Notes: generated by a model not told the origin, from the sequence alone. DNA of 64,000 bases from Massospora cicadina (GCA_022478985.1 JAKSZP010000018.1:62001-126000); one strand, 5' to 3'. Shown: positions 1 through 12,350, counted from the first letter of the stretch. Numbers and translations are program-made.

Positions 1-11
1 ATTTTACAAGT

Positions 12-29
12 TGGTGCTCACTACAGGGG
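12..29 (+). promoter_or_regulatory. Primer-binding site of Gypsy-1
   Basis: TGGTGCTCACTACAGGGG lies three bases after the LTR end. It begins with TGG, the complement of a tRNA 3' CCA. The same sequence follows the 5' LTR of Gypsy-5 and, with small changes, of Gypsy-3 and Gypsy-7, which fixes it as the minus-strand primer site. The tRNA was not identified. Confidence 0.8.
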
Positions 30-53
30 TAGTTGAGTAAGGATTCTATTATA

Positions 54-1330
54 ATGTCGTATAAAGAAGAAATGAGCAAGTTTTGGACTGAGATCGCCCC
101 TGTGAATCAGAATGCCTTAAACTTAGCGGATTATTGGGAGTTTGCGGCCTTGGAAGAATAAGTCACCAAGGTGGAGGAAGGAGTGGACAATGGAGCCAAC
201 TTTGGGAATAAATTACTTGGAAAAGTAAACTTTTTGAAGAAGACAGAAGGAGACCTTGTTTGAGAGGTCCTATTCCTAGAAAATGGAGCGAGAAGCAGAT
301 TACGTTCATTTAAGAAAGTTTGGTGCAGATATTGAGAAATTGATAAATGAAGTGGAGGACTTTAAAACTCACAGATGTGCTTGTGAGCCTGATATGGCCA
401 GCAATGCTGAAGAGAGAAGTCCTCGCATGATACTTGAGAAGTCAAATACCCCAAGAAATATGCTGCCCGCCTTTAATGCCATTTTTGGAGATGACGCCTG
501 AAGTCACTTACAAGTTAGCCAAGTAGCTGAACTGAGAGAATTGGCCTGAAATGACTCGGAGGAATTTAGAGCAACACTGAAATTGCCAACATTCCATTGG
601 GATAATGCCCCAGCATTTTTCTGACTGTTTGACATGACTATGAACAGATACAGGGATTGTCAAAAGGAATTGATGGTCATGAACTGCCAGGACACTGACT
701 GTCAGAACCTAGTGTTACCCCACTTGGAGGAAGACAGCTGGTTGTATGCCGAGGCAAAGGTGGCCATAATGAAGGAGTTTGGGAGTCCAACCCACATGTT
801 GAAATGCAAGCAAGGATTTATGGGAATTAAATTCCATAAAGATGAGTCTTTTGCTAGCTTTGAAGATTGATTTTACCAGGGGTTGTAGATCCTGGCAAAG
901 CAAAAGTATTAGATGACTTTGATGCTAGAATTGCTTTGCAAGCAGCCCTTTGACCCTATTGCAATTTGCATCAAATGATGTCTTCCGTGTTCATGATGGA
1001 GATAACTAGCTCACAAATGGTAGATAATCTGAAGATTTTGGGAGTGACATTTGATGCCCCAAATAGAAGCTTCAAGTCTAATCCGGTCTGAAATCTGAGT
1101 ACCACAAAGGGAAATGAAGGAGCAAAAGAGGCTACCAACTGAACTGTACCAGGAAATAAGCTCAAAGAATTCAGATGGTTAAGCAATAAAGAGAAGGTCT
1201 GCTTTCAGTGTGGCGGGAAAGGACATTTTGCCACACACTGCAAAAAGCTGAAGGATAAGATTAATGTGGTCCAGGTCAAGGAGACAGCAGTTGCAAAGGA
1301 TTTGGGAAAAGGGCCCACTGCCTAGACAAG
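54..1330 (+). pseudogene. gag of Gypsy-1 (broken)
   Basis: Structural capsid/nucleocapsid protein of the retrotransposon particle. It starts at an ATG reading MSYKEEMSKF, comparable to MSY starts in gag of Gypsy-3 and Gypsy-7. The capsid-like part spans about 580-960 and a CCHC zinc knuckle (CFQCGGKGHFATHC, spacing CX2CX4HX4C) is intact at 1,200-1,241. Several in-frame stops (for example near 159 and 868) and frame changes break it. A Lys/Glu-rich linker follows the knuckle. Confidence 0.75.
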
Positions 1331-1629
1331 GAACAGTCTAGAGCGGTGGAGAAACCTGTTCCTCCTAATATCACGAATGAAGACATAGACATTAGCAATC
1401 TGTTTGTAGATGATAAGCAGGATCAGCTATACCAAGCGGTCAACATGGATGTGAATGCTGTGACCAGAGCTGGGGTGAAGAATATTGACCCTGAGATAAT
1501 TCAGGAATTTGTCTGGCCATATGCCTGACAACTGGTGGAGAAGATTCGAACTTCCAAAAATACTGATGAGTTATCAGATGTCCAGTTAGATGAGGCCAAT
1601 CTGATAATCCCCCTTGGTGCTTAAAGGAA

Positions 1630-4600
1630 TTGTTTCCTAAATTATTGGCGCAGATTATTCATACCCTAAATTTGGCTAATAACGCCGCCATTCACTCAGG
1701 AAATACTATATTACAATACTCTGAGTGTATGTATATAGATATTCAGGTAAATCGAGTGAGGGTGAGGGCGATTGTCAACAGTGGAGCACCCATCAATATT
1801 GTGTCAATCAAGCTGGTGAAGAGGATGAAGATCTCCCAGAACTTGGAACACAAGAGAGAATATGGAACAGCTGAGCCAAACACCACCATTTCATGTGGAG
1901 CATATAGTGCGCTGCCACTACAATTTAGGTCATTGGTGGTATCTGCGCCAGCAATAGTTTTGGAAAACCAAAACTATGATATCCTGTTTGGAATGGAGTT
2001 TCTGTGGAGGTACGGAGTTAAATGTAACTTAAGGATAATACGTTGCCCATCCTGGGTCAGACGTTACCATTGGTATACCAGAAGGATGGTGAAGCTCCAT
2101 TGAATCAGAGAAACAACTTCAATAATCAGATATACAATGATGGCATTATACTGATTAGATACCAATTAGTTGGTAGGATTTGATGAGAGATGTCGGCAGA
2201 AATCATAGAAAACTGGGGAATTTCATTAAGGATCAAGAAGGAAAGGACCATACTGGCCGGATTGCAGATAATAGTTGACACAGGGTTGACTTTGGAGATT
2301 CCTGAGCTGTTGTATGGAGAAGTTGGAAGCCCCTGGAAGAAGTCCAGAGTGGAGCCATTGATGGCTCCTGGGATAAAAAGCTCGGCCATGGAGATATATG
2401 AGTTCTCCTGGTAATTTGAGCGAAATACCAATTAAGATCAAGAGAAATCAGATTATTGCGTTTATTCATTTGATCCCAACAGCTGAATTGAGACAATTCC
2501 ATGATTTTGGGTCTCTCAATGAAATGATATTACTGGCTGGGGTAGCCAAAAGCATCAACCTATTGGTTGATAGAGAGAAGCTCACTGATCTGCTGGAAGG
2601 TCAGAAGGAGGAGGTGCTTGAATTATTCAAGATATATCGGGAGTGTTTTTTCAGGATGACCATGATTTGGGATGCGCACAAGATGTAACTCACAAGGTTA
2701 CACCAGGGAAGATCTACCAATAAGGATGAGACCAATCCAAAGATCAAAAGCCACTGAAGCAGTAGTGGAGGATGAGATCATCAAACTAGTGAGGCATGGG
2801 CTTCTAGTTCCATCTTCAAGTCCCTGGGCGAGTCTGATTCTGATCGTGAAGAAGAAGGATGGATCAAACCAGGTGCTGATTGACTAAAGGAGGCTGAACA
2901 AAATTATGAAGAAGGATTTGTATCCCCTACTGAGGATCGATGATGCACTGGATTGATTAGGAAAAGCGAGGTATTTCTCTGCTATGGATCTAATCTCAGG
3001 ATACTGGAAGATCGACTTTCCAGAAGAAGACCAAGAAAAATGCGCGCTTATTACCATGCAGGGGTTATACAAGCTAACGAGGATGCCCCAGGGTCTTTGC
3101 AATGTTCCCACAACGTTCCAGAGGGCCATGGATGCGATATTAAGAGACCTGAAGTTGTCGTGCGTCCTGGTATATCTGTACAATATCAATGTGTTCATTA
3201 GAACGTTTACTGACCACCTGTACCACTTGGAAGAAGTTTTTAAGAGACTGTCCGCGGCTACCCTGAAGATCCAGCCAAAAAAATGCCACTTTTTTAAGAA
3301 AGAGTTGAAATACCTGGGACTTATGATTAACTCAAATGGATTGCAGCCGCAAACCCAGAAGATTGCAGCTATAGAGCGTATGGCTGTACCGCAAAAGTGT
3401 CTGAGATATTCAAGTATTCCTTGAGATGGTCAGATACTATAGAAGATTTATTCAGTATTTTGCCTGAATAGCCAAGCCTTTAGTTCATTTATTAAAGGAT
3501 CCAAAAAAAGGATTCATATGGAATGAAGAGGCCCAGGAATCCTTAGATGAGCTAAGCCAGTATTTGATAAATTTGCCAATTCTCAAATCCGAATTTCAAT
3601 TAGAAGTTTATCATTTAAACTGATGCTTCATTGATGGCTATTGGTGCCATACTGAGCCAAGTAGATGAACTTGGGGATGAGCACCCGGTGGCATATGTGA
3701 GCTGGACACTCTCAGCCACCAAGAGGAACTAAACTGTGACTGATCTTGAATGCCTTGCAGTCATTTACACATGTAAGCAGATTCAGGTGTACGTTCACAG
3801 AACGCACTTTAAGATGGTAATGGACCACTCTTCATTGCATTGGCTGCACAATCTAAGAGAACTGGAAGGACGACTGGCCTGATGGGTACTTAAGCTTAAG
3901 GCTTACAATTATGAGATAGTCCACCAAGCGGGGGCTTCTCATCAGAACGAGGATGGCTTATCGCGGTTGCCAATGGTCCAGTTGGTATACCCACAGGTGG
4001 ATGAGCTATTCCAGAGAATGGTCGAAGGAAGAATCAAGTACGAGCCTCAATAAATCCAAGGTGCTTTAGAGAGCAATGGAAACACTGAGAATATGTATGG
4101 GCAAGTATTCATGATGGTCAAAGGGAAGCAGCTATTTTTCTGAAACCGTCGGAAAGAGCAGCAATAGTACAAGCAGCTCACAAGGTTGTCAGGCACAGAG
4201 GTTTGAGAAAAAAACTGACCATATTTGCCAGTATTATTACTGGGAATTGATCAACTACGATGTTGCAGATTATCTGGCTTGTTGCGTGGAGTGTCAGTTG
4301 CACAAACCACACAAGAATAAAACTGGATACCAACTGGTCTGACCTGGATTTGCCTGGCACACGGTGTCCATTGATGTGATGGGACCGCTGGCAATGAGCA
4401 CAGGGGGAGTCAAGTACATCATAGTAGCCATAACCCATCTGACGAGATGGGTCAAAATGAAGGCCTCAACCAGAGTAGACGCTACCAGCACTGCGAGATT
4501 CATCCTGGATCAAGTAGTATACTGGCATGGATGTCTGCAAGTCCTACTGAGTGACAATGGGACCAACTTCACATCTCATGTGATCCCAAGGCTAAACGAA

Positions 4601-5216
4601 ATAATGGGGATCCAAGGAGTTGTGTCAGCACCATACTGGCTGGAGACAAATGGACTGGTAGAATGGGTCAATGGGATGCTGGCCATGACGCTGAGGAAGC
4701 TAGTCGCAGGGAGAACTTCCGCGTGAGGAACATACCTGAGTTTAGTGATGTTCACCTACATTATTCATCACATGGTGACAGGAAAGACGCTAATTGAATT
4801 ACTATATGGAAGAGAGGCCGCGTTGCCACCAATATTATATTTGGTAGTGGAACCTACGTCGGGGATGAGTACCAAGAAATACTTGAACTGACTGATGAGT
4901 ATCCTTTTTGATATGCAATTTCAAGCATTTGATACAACCTTGAAGAAAAGGATACAAACGAAGTCAATGGATGACAAGAACTGACCGGCATTAGAAGAAT
5001 ATTGAATAGAAGAGATTCGCTTATTGCAATATGCATGGTTTTAAATGAAGAAACAAATCAGATGCATTGTGGTTGGGTCCGTTCAAAGTAATCGCCAAGA
5101 TGGCGACCAATGCTTACTACATCAAGAATCTCTTGGATGGAAGAGTTGTAAATTGAGTCCACGCTAAGTATCTAAAGCATTGGATCAAGGAAAAAATAAA
5201 AGAGTTTATGAAGGAC
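1630..5216 (+). pseudogene. pol of Gypsy-1: protease, RT, RNase H, integrase (broken)
   Basis: Protease (about 1,730-2,010) shows the aspartic active-site region as NSGAPINIVS, so the catalytic Asp has become Asn. RT (about 2,690-3,400) has MDLISGYW and MPQGLCN, but the YLDD catalytic box reads YLYN, so polymerase activity is lost. RNase H (about 3,610-3,990) keeps TDASLMAIGAILSQ. Integrase (about 4,250-4,850) keeps a CCVEC half of the zinc finger, SIDVMGP with the first catalytic Asp, LSDNGTNF with the second, and the Glu in LETNGLVEWVN. Integrase tail sequence (VHAKYLKHW) runs to about 5,200. Numerous TGA/TAG stops, many at positions where relatives encode Arg or Trp, and frameshifts are present. 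No chromodomain was recognised. Confidence 0.85.
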
Positions 5217-5546
5217 CGATGAACCATAAAGTTGGTCATGTCCTGATGATTAGGTCAAGTCCAAGAAAGGACCTCTGAACCAATCTAGATGGTTAAGTCC
5301 GTAAAAAAACCTCTGAACCATGGAAAACTGGTAGGTTTAAGTACCCAGGACCCATTTTGGGGGAAAAGATGGACTCTGAACCAAAACAAGGTCAAGTCCC
5401 ATAGGAAAAAAAGAAAAAATAAATATTGATAAGATATTGGAAAAAGAGAGATTTTTAAAATGAATAGATAAAAAAGCCAATATATTTTTTGAATTTTTAT
5501 TTTTATTAATCATCCTCAGTATGGGGATGATTCTGCCTATGTCGCC

Positions 5547-5560
5547 TTTTGGGGGAGAGA
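5547..5560 (+). promoter_or_regulatory. Polypurine tract of Gypsy-1
   Basis: TTTTGGGGGAGAGA is followed by TGATGAATCG. The homologous position in Gypsy-6 (minus strand, about 58,257-58,269) reads GAGGGAGGGAGGA followed by TGGATCACAG. A purine run followed by TG in two diverged copies is what a plus-strand priming site and LTR start look like. Confidence 0.6.
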
Positions 5561-8385
5561 TGATGAATCGCGGTAGGAAGAAACAGCCCTTCAAGATCAA
5601 TATGCAATTGGATGCTTGTGAGGGAGAGACCAACAAAACCATGTTCATTGAGTGGATGCTGAGCCCTGAGAAAAAGCAACTAGGGGAAGAGAAATTGAAA
5701 TGTCAGAAGATGTCAATTGTGAAACCCCAGAGTGGGGAGGAAAACAGCAATAAAGAAAGAGGCAATTGGCAAATAACCCTGAGTAATCCTGATATGACAC
5801 TGGAGCTGGAAGATTTGTCTTGAGTGCCTGCCGACAGGCTTCATCAAGGACACTGGACATGGGAGCTGGCAGCAAAGAAGGAATACTTGACGGGGGTTGT
5901 TGAATAATGCCCCCTATCAACGCCATCAGCGGAAGATACCGATGGGAAGCTCTGGAGAAGAGGTAATTTGCAGAGAGCAGATTGCATCCTGCAAGCAGCA
6001 ACTACGGGCTTCACGGAAGCTAAAGCTGAATGTCTGGTGGAAACCAGGTGAGGCTAAAAGCTTCATATACCAAATTTAGGAACTTGGCCAGCAAATCAAA
6101 GAGCATAAGCAGCAGTATCCCAATCCAGAAGATTGTCAAGATCAGAGGAATTCAGCGCTAATGTCAAAGCCTCAGTGACTTGGGCCTGGAGTTCAGCATA
6201 GGGGAGCTCAAAGTGTATGCTGTTACCAATTGAGAGCTCAGAAACCAGTACAGCGGGTTTGTAGAATTGACTGAGTTGGAAGAGGAACTCAGGAGCAAGT
6301 CCGACCCAACTAGGAATGAATGATTCAGAGCGACCAGCATAATCTCCAGAGCATTGACAATGATGTTCAGAGCATCAGCAAAAGGAGCTGAATCCAGGAG
6401 GGTTTTGAAGTCCCACTCTGGAATTGACTGCAAGGGAAGAGTCAGCTGAGAGTTGTTCGAAATGATGGTCAGCCTGGTCTTGGAGGGATTAGTTACTATT
6501 TCTGGTAATTTGATGGAAGGACTAGCCGCTTGCGCCAGACTAGGCGTATGAGTCCTGGAAGGACCATAAAAGAGGTTCCATCAAGCATCCTGACTCATCT
6601 ACTAGAAGGGACAGAGGTCTGGATCAGATAGACTGTTGAGGAGCTGCTGGTAGCAAGATTCAGAATTTGACATATGAGCTGGATGAGAGGGAGAAGTTGG
6701 ACTTATATAGAAGTTAACATTATGCACTCTATAATCCATTAAGCTCCAATTCTGGGGAAATTAATCTCAAAATTAATGAGATAAGCTTTTTCAAGGGAAG
6801 AATTAGGAATGGCTTACAGCCAAGAGGTTATGAGCAAAATAACGAGGGCAAATAGAAATAAGTATTCTTAATCAAGCCGCAAAACAAACATTGATGGCAA
6901 GAGTCTCCTGTCTATGATGAGGAGAAAATCAGGAAATCAAGGACACCGGACCAAGGATCCTGAATATGACAGTGGGTCATATACCCTGATGGGGGGAAAA
7001 CTGGATCCTGGGACTAATACTGTAATGAGTAAATCGATCAGCCCAGCATGACAGAAGGTCGTGAGGACCACACTCTGAGAAGGCAGTAGCGAGGAGGAAG
7101 AGGAAGAACACTATATGCCGAAGGTTGTCCTGAGCAGCATTGAGTATTGATGAGTGTACTCCGCTTGAACCAATAAAGTATTCAACCAGGTGTCTGAAGC
7201 GGTGTTCTCATGCCCTGGGCCTTTTAACGCTGGAGATCTAGGCAAGAGGGGGTCTGGGGATTTTTGTCCATATTCCCAGCCTGCTAGATTACCTGGTGTC
7301 GCTATGGGAAAATTCCCTATGGCAAAATGGATTGGAAAAGGTTAGCTGAGTTTCAGAGGAGCTACACTTGGGGGATTTTGGGATACTCATCTGGTCATAT
7401 CCGTTGAGGATCAATCTGTATGAATACCTAAGATCTCATCAAGTGGAGTGGCTGACAAAATAGGGGCATCTGATAGTGATTAACTATCAAGTGTACCAAT
7501 TGGTATTGGTCAGGTTTCATTACTGAATGATTGGGAATGAATAGTGAGTTGCAAGGCGAATGATGCTGCCTGCAACTAGCGAATTGATCGTTGGTGAAGT
7601 GACCTGCCATAATGAGTAATAAGTCTCATTACCTAAGCAGATTGCTAGCCAATTATGGTTAGTTCGCTTGGATAAAGAGGAAAATGTTAGGGACACGTTT
7701 TACAACTCTTTCCGTTTGAGGTCTCGAGGATGTCCAATGATTGAATCATAGTCAGGATGGGGAAGACCATTGCTGCTGAGATGAGGAAGGGTTATTCAAC
7801 AGCAATGGCTGCTGTTTCATCGAAGAGGTGTCAACTGAGGGTTAGGCAGCTGAATCCCCTACTATATAATTCCTAGGATTTACTTTAATAAAAAACCATC
7901 ATTTAGTAAAACATCATTATCTTTAGTAATATTGTCAATCTGGTGTATAGTTAGACTATCAGCTTCCATTGTGTTGTTCCATCCCAAGGATATTATTGCA
8001 GGAAAAATAATTGGAAGACTCTCAGATAGAAGAGTAAAGATCTGAGTGGGGATCTAGAGATGAAGGAACCACAATCAGGGATAGCTGCCAACTGTGTTCT
8101 GTGATGAGATAGACTGTCACCAGGGTATCTTAAAGAAGATTGGGTGGACAGGAATATAGGGAACAAATCTCTATGAGTACTTTTATAAATTATTTAATTG
8201 GAAGTACTGGCTGAAGCATTGAGCCTAATAAAAGTTCAATCTCAACTATGGATAATAGTCTCCATAAGATTATCAATTAATACATTCTATACAACGCTAC
8301 AAAGTGCATGAGGAGATTGAACCTTTGCAGTAAAAAGGTTACTAAGTTGACAACTGATAATCAATCCTAAGTAAATTTTTATAAC
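5561..8385 (+). repeat. Probable 3' LTR of Gypsy-1, unusually long
   Basis: About 2.8 kb, alignable block by block with 58,256 down to 54,683 on the minus strand (Gypsy-6), whose length is about 2.72 kb once a foreign LTR is subtracted. It begins with TG after the purine tract. A TATA-like TATATAAT at 7,864 and AATAAA at 7,887 fit a U3/R border, leaving about 2.3 kb of U3. The end near 8,385 (AAATTTTTATAAC) resembles the LTR end at window position 1-8 (ATTTTACA) and the Gypsy-6 end (AAATTTTAACA). Short ORFs (5,521-5,823, 5,897-6,079) match no domain I recognise and their frame is not kept in Gypsy-6. The alternative reading is an extra gene after integrase. Confidence 0.55.
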
Positions 8386-10008
8386 TTCTAAAGTTCAAGG
8401 TGAGGCAATTAGGGCTATGGCACAACCAGATAATGGTCAATATGTGCAAGTATTTTAGGATTTGTCAGCTATTACCAGTTCATAAAGAGTTTTACATCCA
8501 TTGCCAAGCCAGTTTACCACTTTTGAAAAATTCTAATAGAGAACTCTCATTAAATGAGGAAGGCCAGGCCTTCTTCAATGCACTTATCTGTATTTAATGA
8601 TAAAACTGATACTTTAATTTCCAAATTTTTGTTGGCTATTTATATCTAAACAGATGCATCATTAATGGCAGTTGCTATGTTATGTCAGGTAGATAAAGGT
8701 GTAAATGTTCTTCTAAGTGTGTGTGAGCCATACTCTGAGCAAGCAGGAACAAAAAACGTTGTGACAGAGCAGGAATGCTTGCAGTGGTATACACCTGTAA
8801 GCAGTTTAAAGTAACATCCACTGAATCAATTTTATGGTGGTGACAGATAGCTCCTCGCTTAAATGACTTTATAGCTTAAAGGAGCTTAATTGAGATTGGG
8901 CCGTTAGGCCTTAAAATGACAAGTGTACAATTTTAAGATTGTGCACTGAGCAGGTACCATAATTCAAGATGCAAGTGGGTTTTGCGGTTACAAGTCTTTC
9001 TGGTTCTGCATAGTGAAGAAGACAACACATATGAGAAGATGCTCACTGCTAACATCAAAGACCAACCACTAGAAATTTAGTCATAATTTACTAAGGTGAT
9101 GAGAATATGAGATTTTAAGAGTCAATTGTTCAAAATCATCTTAGGGGAATTTTCCTGTTTTTTTCTAAAGCCATCTGAACGCACTATAAATACTAATACA
9201 GCATATACTATAACCGGAGATGGAGGCCTATGAAAAACCCCTAGAGCATTTTAAACAGGAGTAATACTGGGAATCACTTAATTTTGACTTCTTAGAACAG
9301 CTTGGTTGTGGTTCTATGTGTCAGGCCCACAAAACCTATAAGAAGGCAACCACTTTCTGGCTAGTGGCGCCTAGGTTTGCTTGGCAGACAATCCTCATTA
9401 ATGTGATAGTGCCTTTGACCATTATTACTAAGAAGAGCCAATATGTTATCTGGCTATCAATCATTTGAATGTTGGGTATGAACGTGTTCTCTAGCTAAAG
9501 CAGATGCCAGCAGTGCTACCAAAATTTTTTATGAAGCAGTTGATCTATCATCATGCTCTTAAAATTATTTTAACCTATAATGGAAGCAACAATACCATGC
9601 ATGCACATTAAAATCAAACAAGTTAATGGTCATATGATGAGTACTAACGACATCTTACCATCCAGAAACAAATGGAATGGTCAAAAGGATAGATAGTACT
9701 CTGGCCACTAACTTAAGAAACCTTGTTGCTGGTAAACTTTCCATCTGGGTACCATATTTATCAGTTGTAACTTTTGCCTATAATTTTAATTTATTATTTG
9801 TCAACGGGTAAATCTCCTTTTGAGTTACATTATGAGCCTAAATTTTTTGCTGCATTTTATATACTTCTTAACTGGGTTTGTAAATGAAGATTTATAATAT
9901 CTGGAGATTCTGACAAAAGTCTTGATAGGATTACATTCATATGCCTACGCCAATACCATCTGAGTAAAAACAAGCCTAAGAAATTTTTTTCCGCTCAATA
10001 ACAAATTT
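8386..10008 (+). pseudogene. Gypsy-2 pol fragment, part 1 (RT end, RNase H, integrase)
   Basis: Relic of the same family as Gypsy-1. It starts inside the RT thumb (MVNMCKYFRI aligns with the GMVRYYRRFI block of relatives, and LNEEGQAFFNAL follows at about 8,550). RNase H is seen at about 8,640-8,960 (TDASLMAVAMLCQVDKG), a CQAHK zinc-finger remnant at about 9,318, and integrase from about 9,360 to 9,850 (FAWQTILINVIVPL, then GKSPFEL). The first catalytic Asp is Asn, and the expected second Asp region reads LTYNGSNN. The left half of this element should lie beyond the window because Gypsy-1 is inserted here; the right part resumes after the half-LINE at 12,351. Confidence 0.7.
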
Positions 10009-12350
10009 GAGAAAATTTAAAATTACAGAAGAACTAAACAACTCCAAAAAAACTGACAAACAGAAAACCAACAATGTCCTCATCCTGACCGCTTGCTGCT
10101 CCAACGAAAGGGCAGCAGCAAAAAGCCCCCTAGCATCTTCCTCCCAGTGGGGAAACGCTTTTGAACCAGATCGACCAGTCCCCCAATTCCTTGGGTCAAT
10201 ACATTCTTCCCAAGGATCTCGCCCTCCACCTCACACATTATTAAATGGTGCCTTGTAGCCCCATTGTGCTCCCCCAAATGAAGGCGCGATTCAGGCTCAA
10301 GGTTGAATATGGCTACTTGTTCCCATACAATGACAAACAAATAATTGAATAAGCTGAGGCGCTTATGCAGCCTGTAGGCTTTATTGACTTCTGCCCCTAC
10401 AAGGGGTACTTTGACCTTGGCTTCACTTGTGAAGCCAATGCTGCAATTGCAGCCAACGTTCCCCTGGTGTTCCAGAAAATCCTCATCCCAACCACTCGCA
10501 CCTGTTTGCCTGATGACACCACTCTTGTGGTTCAATTTGCAGGTCTCCAACCCACCCCCCCCTGAAACTTTATACAACGAGATAATAGCTGAGTTTTCAT
10601 TATATGGTGCTGACCCCCATTTTACAATTTGTGTTCCTAACAGAGCCAACTGACTAGAGGGCCCTCATGCCTTTGCAACCATACACCCTAATATCAAAAA
10701 AATTGCCATTTTGATGCCCCCTTAAACATTGTCTCATCTTCCCCCAACCAACCTTTCTTGGTTAAAGTAGATAAGGGGTGCACGATCTGCCCCATTTTTT
10801 TTGACCTGGACCACTCAAAGCGGCTGTCAGAATTTGAGATAATAATTGAATCGAATTACCCCTTCCAAATTTGCCATACTGAATTAATTGTCAAACCTAA
10901 CTGAGTTAAATCAATTTCAAATCCTTCTCCCCTATTCCTGAGTCACATGGGGCGACTTTTCCACTCATTCAGTCAGGTGAGCAACACCACCAATTGAGGA
11001 TGCCCATGAGGAGGCCATTCTGGAAGATCAGTAAAGATCCTGAATGGATGAGGCCCCGATATTCTGAAGGCACTGAGCTCTAACACACCCTATAAATATT
11101 GAATCCTTCTAATCCTAATAAAATATTGAATAACTTACCCAGCTTTCTGCTTCCTTCTCGACCTTTTCTGAAAGTTAACAGCTTTGAGCCACCTTCAGAC
11201 CTCAGCGCCAGTCCAGAGAACTGTAGCGCCAACAGCGGCACTGCCCCACCATAGCCTGAGATGGAGCCCACACACTCAACTCCCCCATGATGCTCCCATA
11301 GCTGACATAATATTTTTTTCAAATGGGCACAATCCTACCTCCCCTTCCACCCAAAATGGTAGATTTAACTGCCATTAATTCAATCAAATAAGAAACCAAC
11401 ATGCCAAATCAATACTCCTACTCCAACTAATCAGGAGCCAGCATGGACCCCAGTTAATTCAAAAAAAAAACCCCACCCAGCCACCTAATCCAGCCCACCC
11501 ATATGCCAATCAACATATTGTCTTCAACCAAAATCCCTGGGATTATTTGGAGGAAGCTGATGATTTGAGGAAATCCCACCCTGACTCAGTTGAGGCCCCA
11601 GGCCTCGAAATGTACCTAAACACAGATTATATGGCTCAATTCCCAACTCGCTGCTATGCTCTACGCTCAGATGCTGATGAATTCTGGAGTGACCACCAAC
11701 CTACCAAAGAGGCTGTTGCTTTCCCTGATTGTCGCCCCCTCCAAAAGGCCATAGCAAAATCAGTTGCAGTCTTGGCCAAGGGGGTGCCTGCACCTGTCCT
11801 TCCCCCATGCAACAAATTCATAAAAGAATTCCTCCAGTTTCAACAAGTTGCCCACAAGGCAGTACAAAAAAGTTGTGATGGTCACAAATTTTGGCCTCAA
11901 AGCCCATATTACCAGCAACAGCATCGCCATCTTTTTTCACGCTACCCAAAGTTCGCCTCAAAGCTGAAAAAGCCCTTTCCAATATATCACAACCCTCCTC
12001 ATAACTAAATTTGAGCTTCCTGAGCCACTTTGCTACCTTGACCCCCATTTTGAGGATGCACCCATGCTATACTCTCTCAGTGCTCTGCTGTACACTGTCT
12101 TACACAGCGGAGGAAGATGAGCCTCCTGATCCTGACTCACCCCAACCATGGATGCATAACAGTTCACCGCATCTAACCTGGTTGGTTAATTTTAGTTTTC
12201 TATTTTTATTTTTTTCAATTCAGTTTGAGTGATACGCTCAACTCTTTCTGTTCATTTAAATTCAAGCGTAGTATAAGTTTTGCTCATTGGAGCTTGGTAT
12301 TGTCTGTCCCCTGATCAGCTTGCCTCAGTTAAATAAATAAAAATAAAAAT
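10009..12350 (+). mobile_element. Half-LINE: ORF1-only non-LTR retroposon
   Basis: A GC-richer block interrupting Gypsy-2. It contains a LINE-type ORF1 and then goes directly into a T-rich 3' untranslated region, a LINE-like 3' end (ATCAGCTTGCCTCA at 12,314-12,327) and an A-rich tail (AAATAAATAAAAATAAAAAT). No endonuclease or reverse transcriptase is present. Integrase sequence of Gypsy-2 is found on both sides. The flanks carry CAAATTT (10,002-10,008) and CAAATCT (12,351-12,357), a possible target-site duplication with one mismatch. This arrangement parallels mammalian HAL1 elements, which encode only ORF1 and need a LINE to move. Confidence 0.65.
10278..12008 (+). pseudogene. ORF1 of the half-LINE (broken)
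   Basis: Putative nucleic-acid-binding ORF1 protein. The middle (about 10,365-10,700; FDLGFTCEANAAIAANVPL, then FAGLQPTPPETLYNEI) aligns by position with LINE-2 ORF1 (DLGFKNKEAADEAAAVHVEI). The block LVKVDKGCTICPIFFDLDH aligns with the LINE-2 zinc-knuckle block, but only two of the four ligands survive. The C-terminal part (11,547-12,008) is an open 153-residue stretch rich in Pro, His and Gln. A run of C residues at about 10,550 carries a frameshift, and stops occur at 10,350 and between 10,700 and 11,500. Identification rests on aligned motifs, so it is moderate. Confidence 0.55.

Larger units (their letters stand above)
1..8385 (+). mobile_element. Gypsy-1: Ty3/Gypsy LTR retrotransposon, long-LTR family, degenerate
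   Basis: The element enters the window at the last bases of its 5' LTR (ATTTTACA, 1-8). It continues through a primer-binding site, gag with a zinc knuckle, and pol in the order protease, reverse transcriptase, RNase H, integrase, which is the Ty3/Gypsy order. A purine tract at 5,547-5,560 is followed by a region starting TG that ends near 8,385 and is best read as a 3' LTR of about 2.8 kb. Immediately right of 8,385, RT/RNase H sequence of a related element (Gypsy-2) begins in mid-domain, so Gypsy-1 appears to be inserted in Gypsy-2; the other flank lies outside the window. Many stops and frameshifts show it is dead. Confidence 0.85.

Noticed and set aside
5521..6079. Envelope-like third gene of Gypsy-1
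   Set aside because: No signal peptide, membrane segment or conserved frame in the homologous part of Gypsy-6; the LTR reading fits the purine tract, TATA and poly(A) signals better.
10080..10649. 189-codon ORF on the minus strand
   Set aside because: It lies opposite the half-LINE ORF1, which aligns with LINE-2 ORF1; the minus frame shows no family motif and looks like a shadow of Pro-rich coding.
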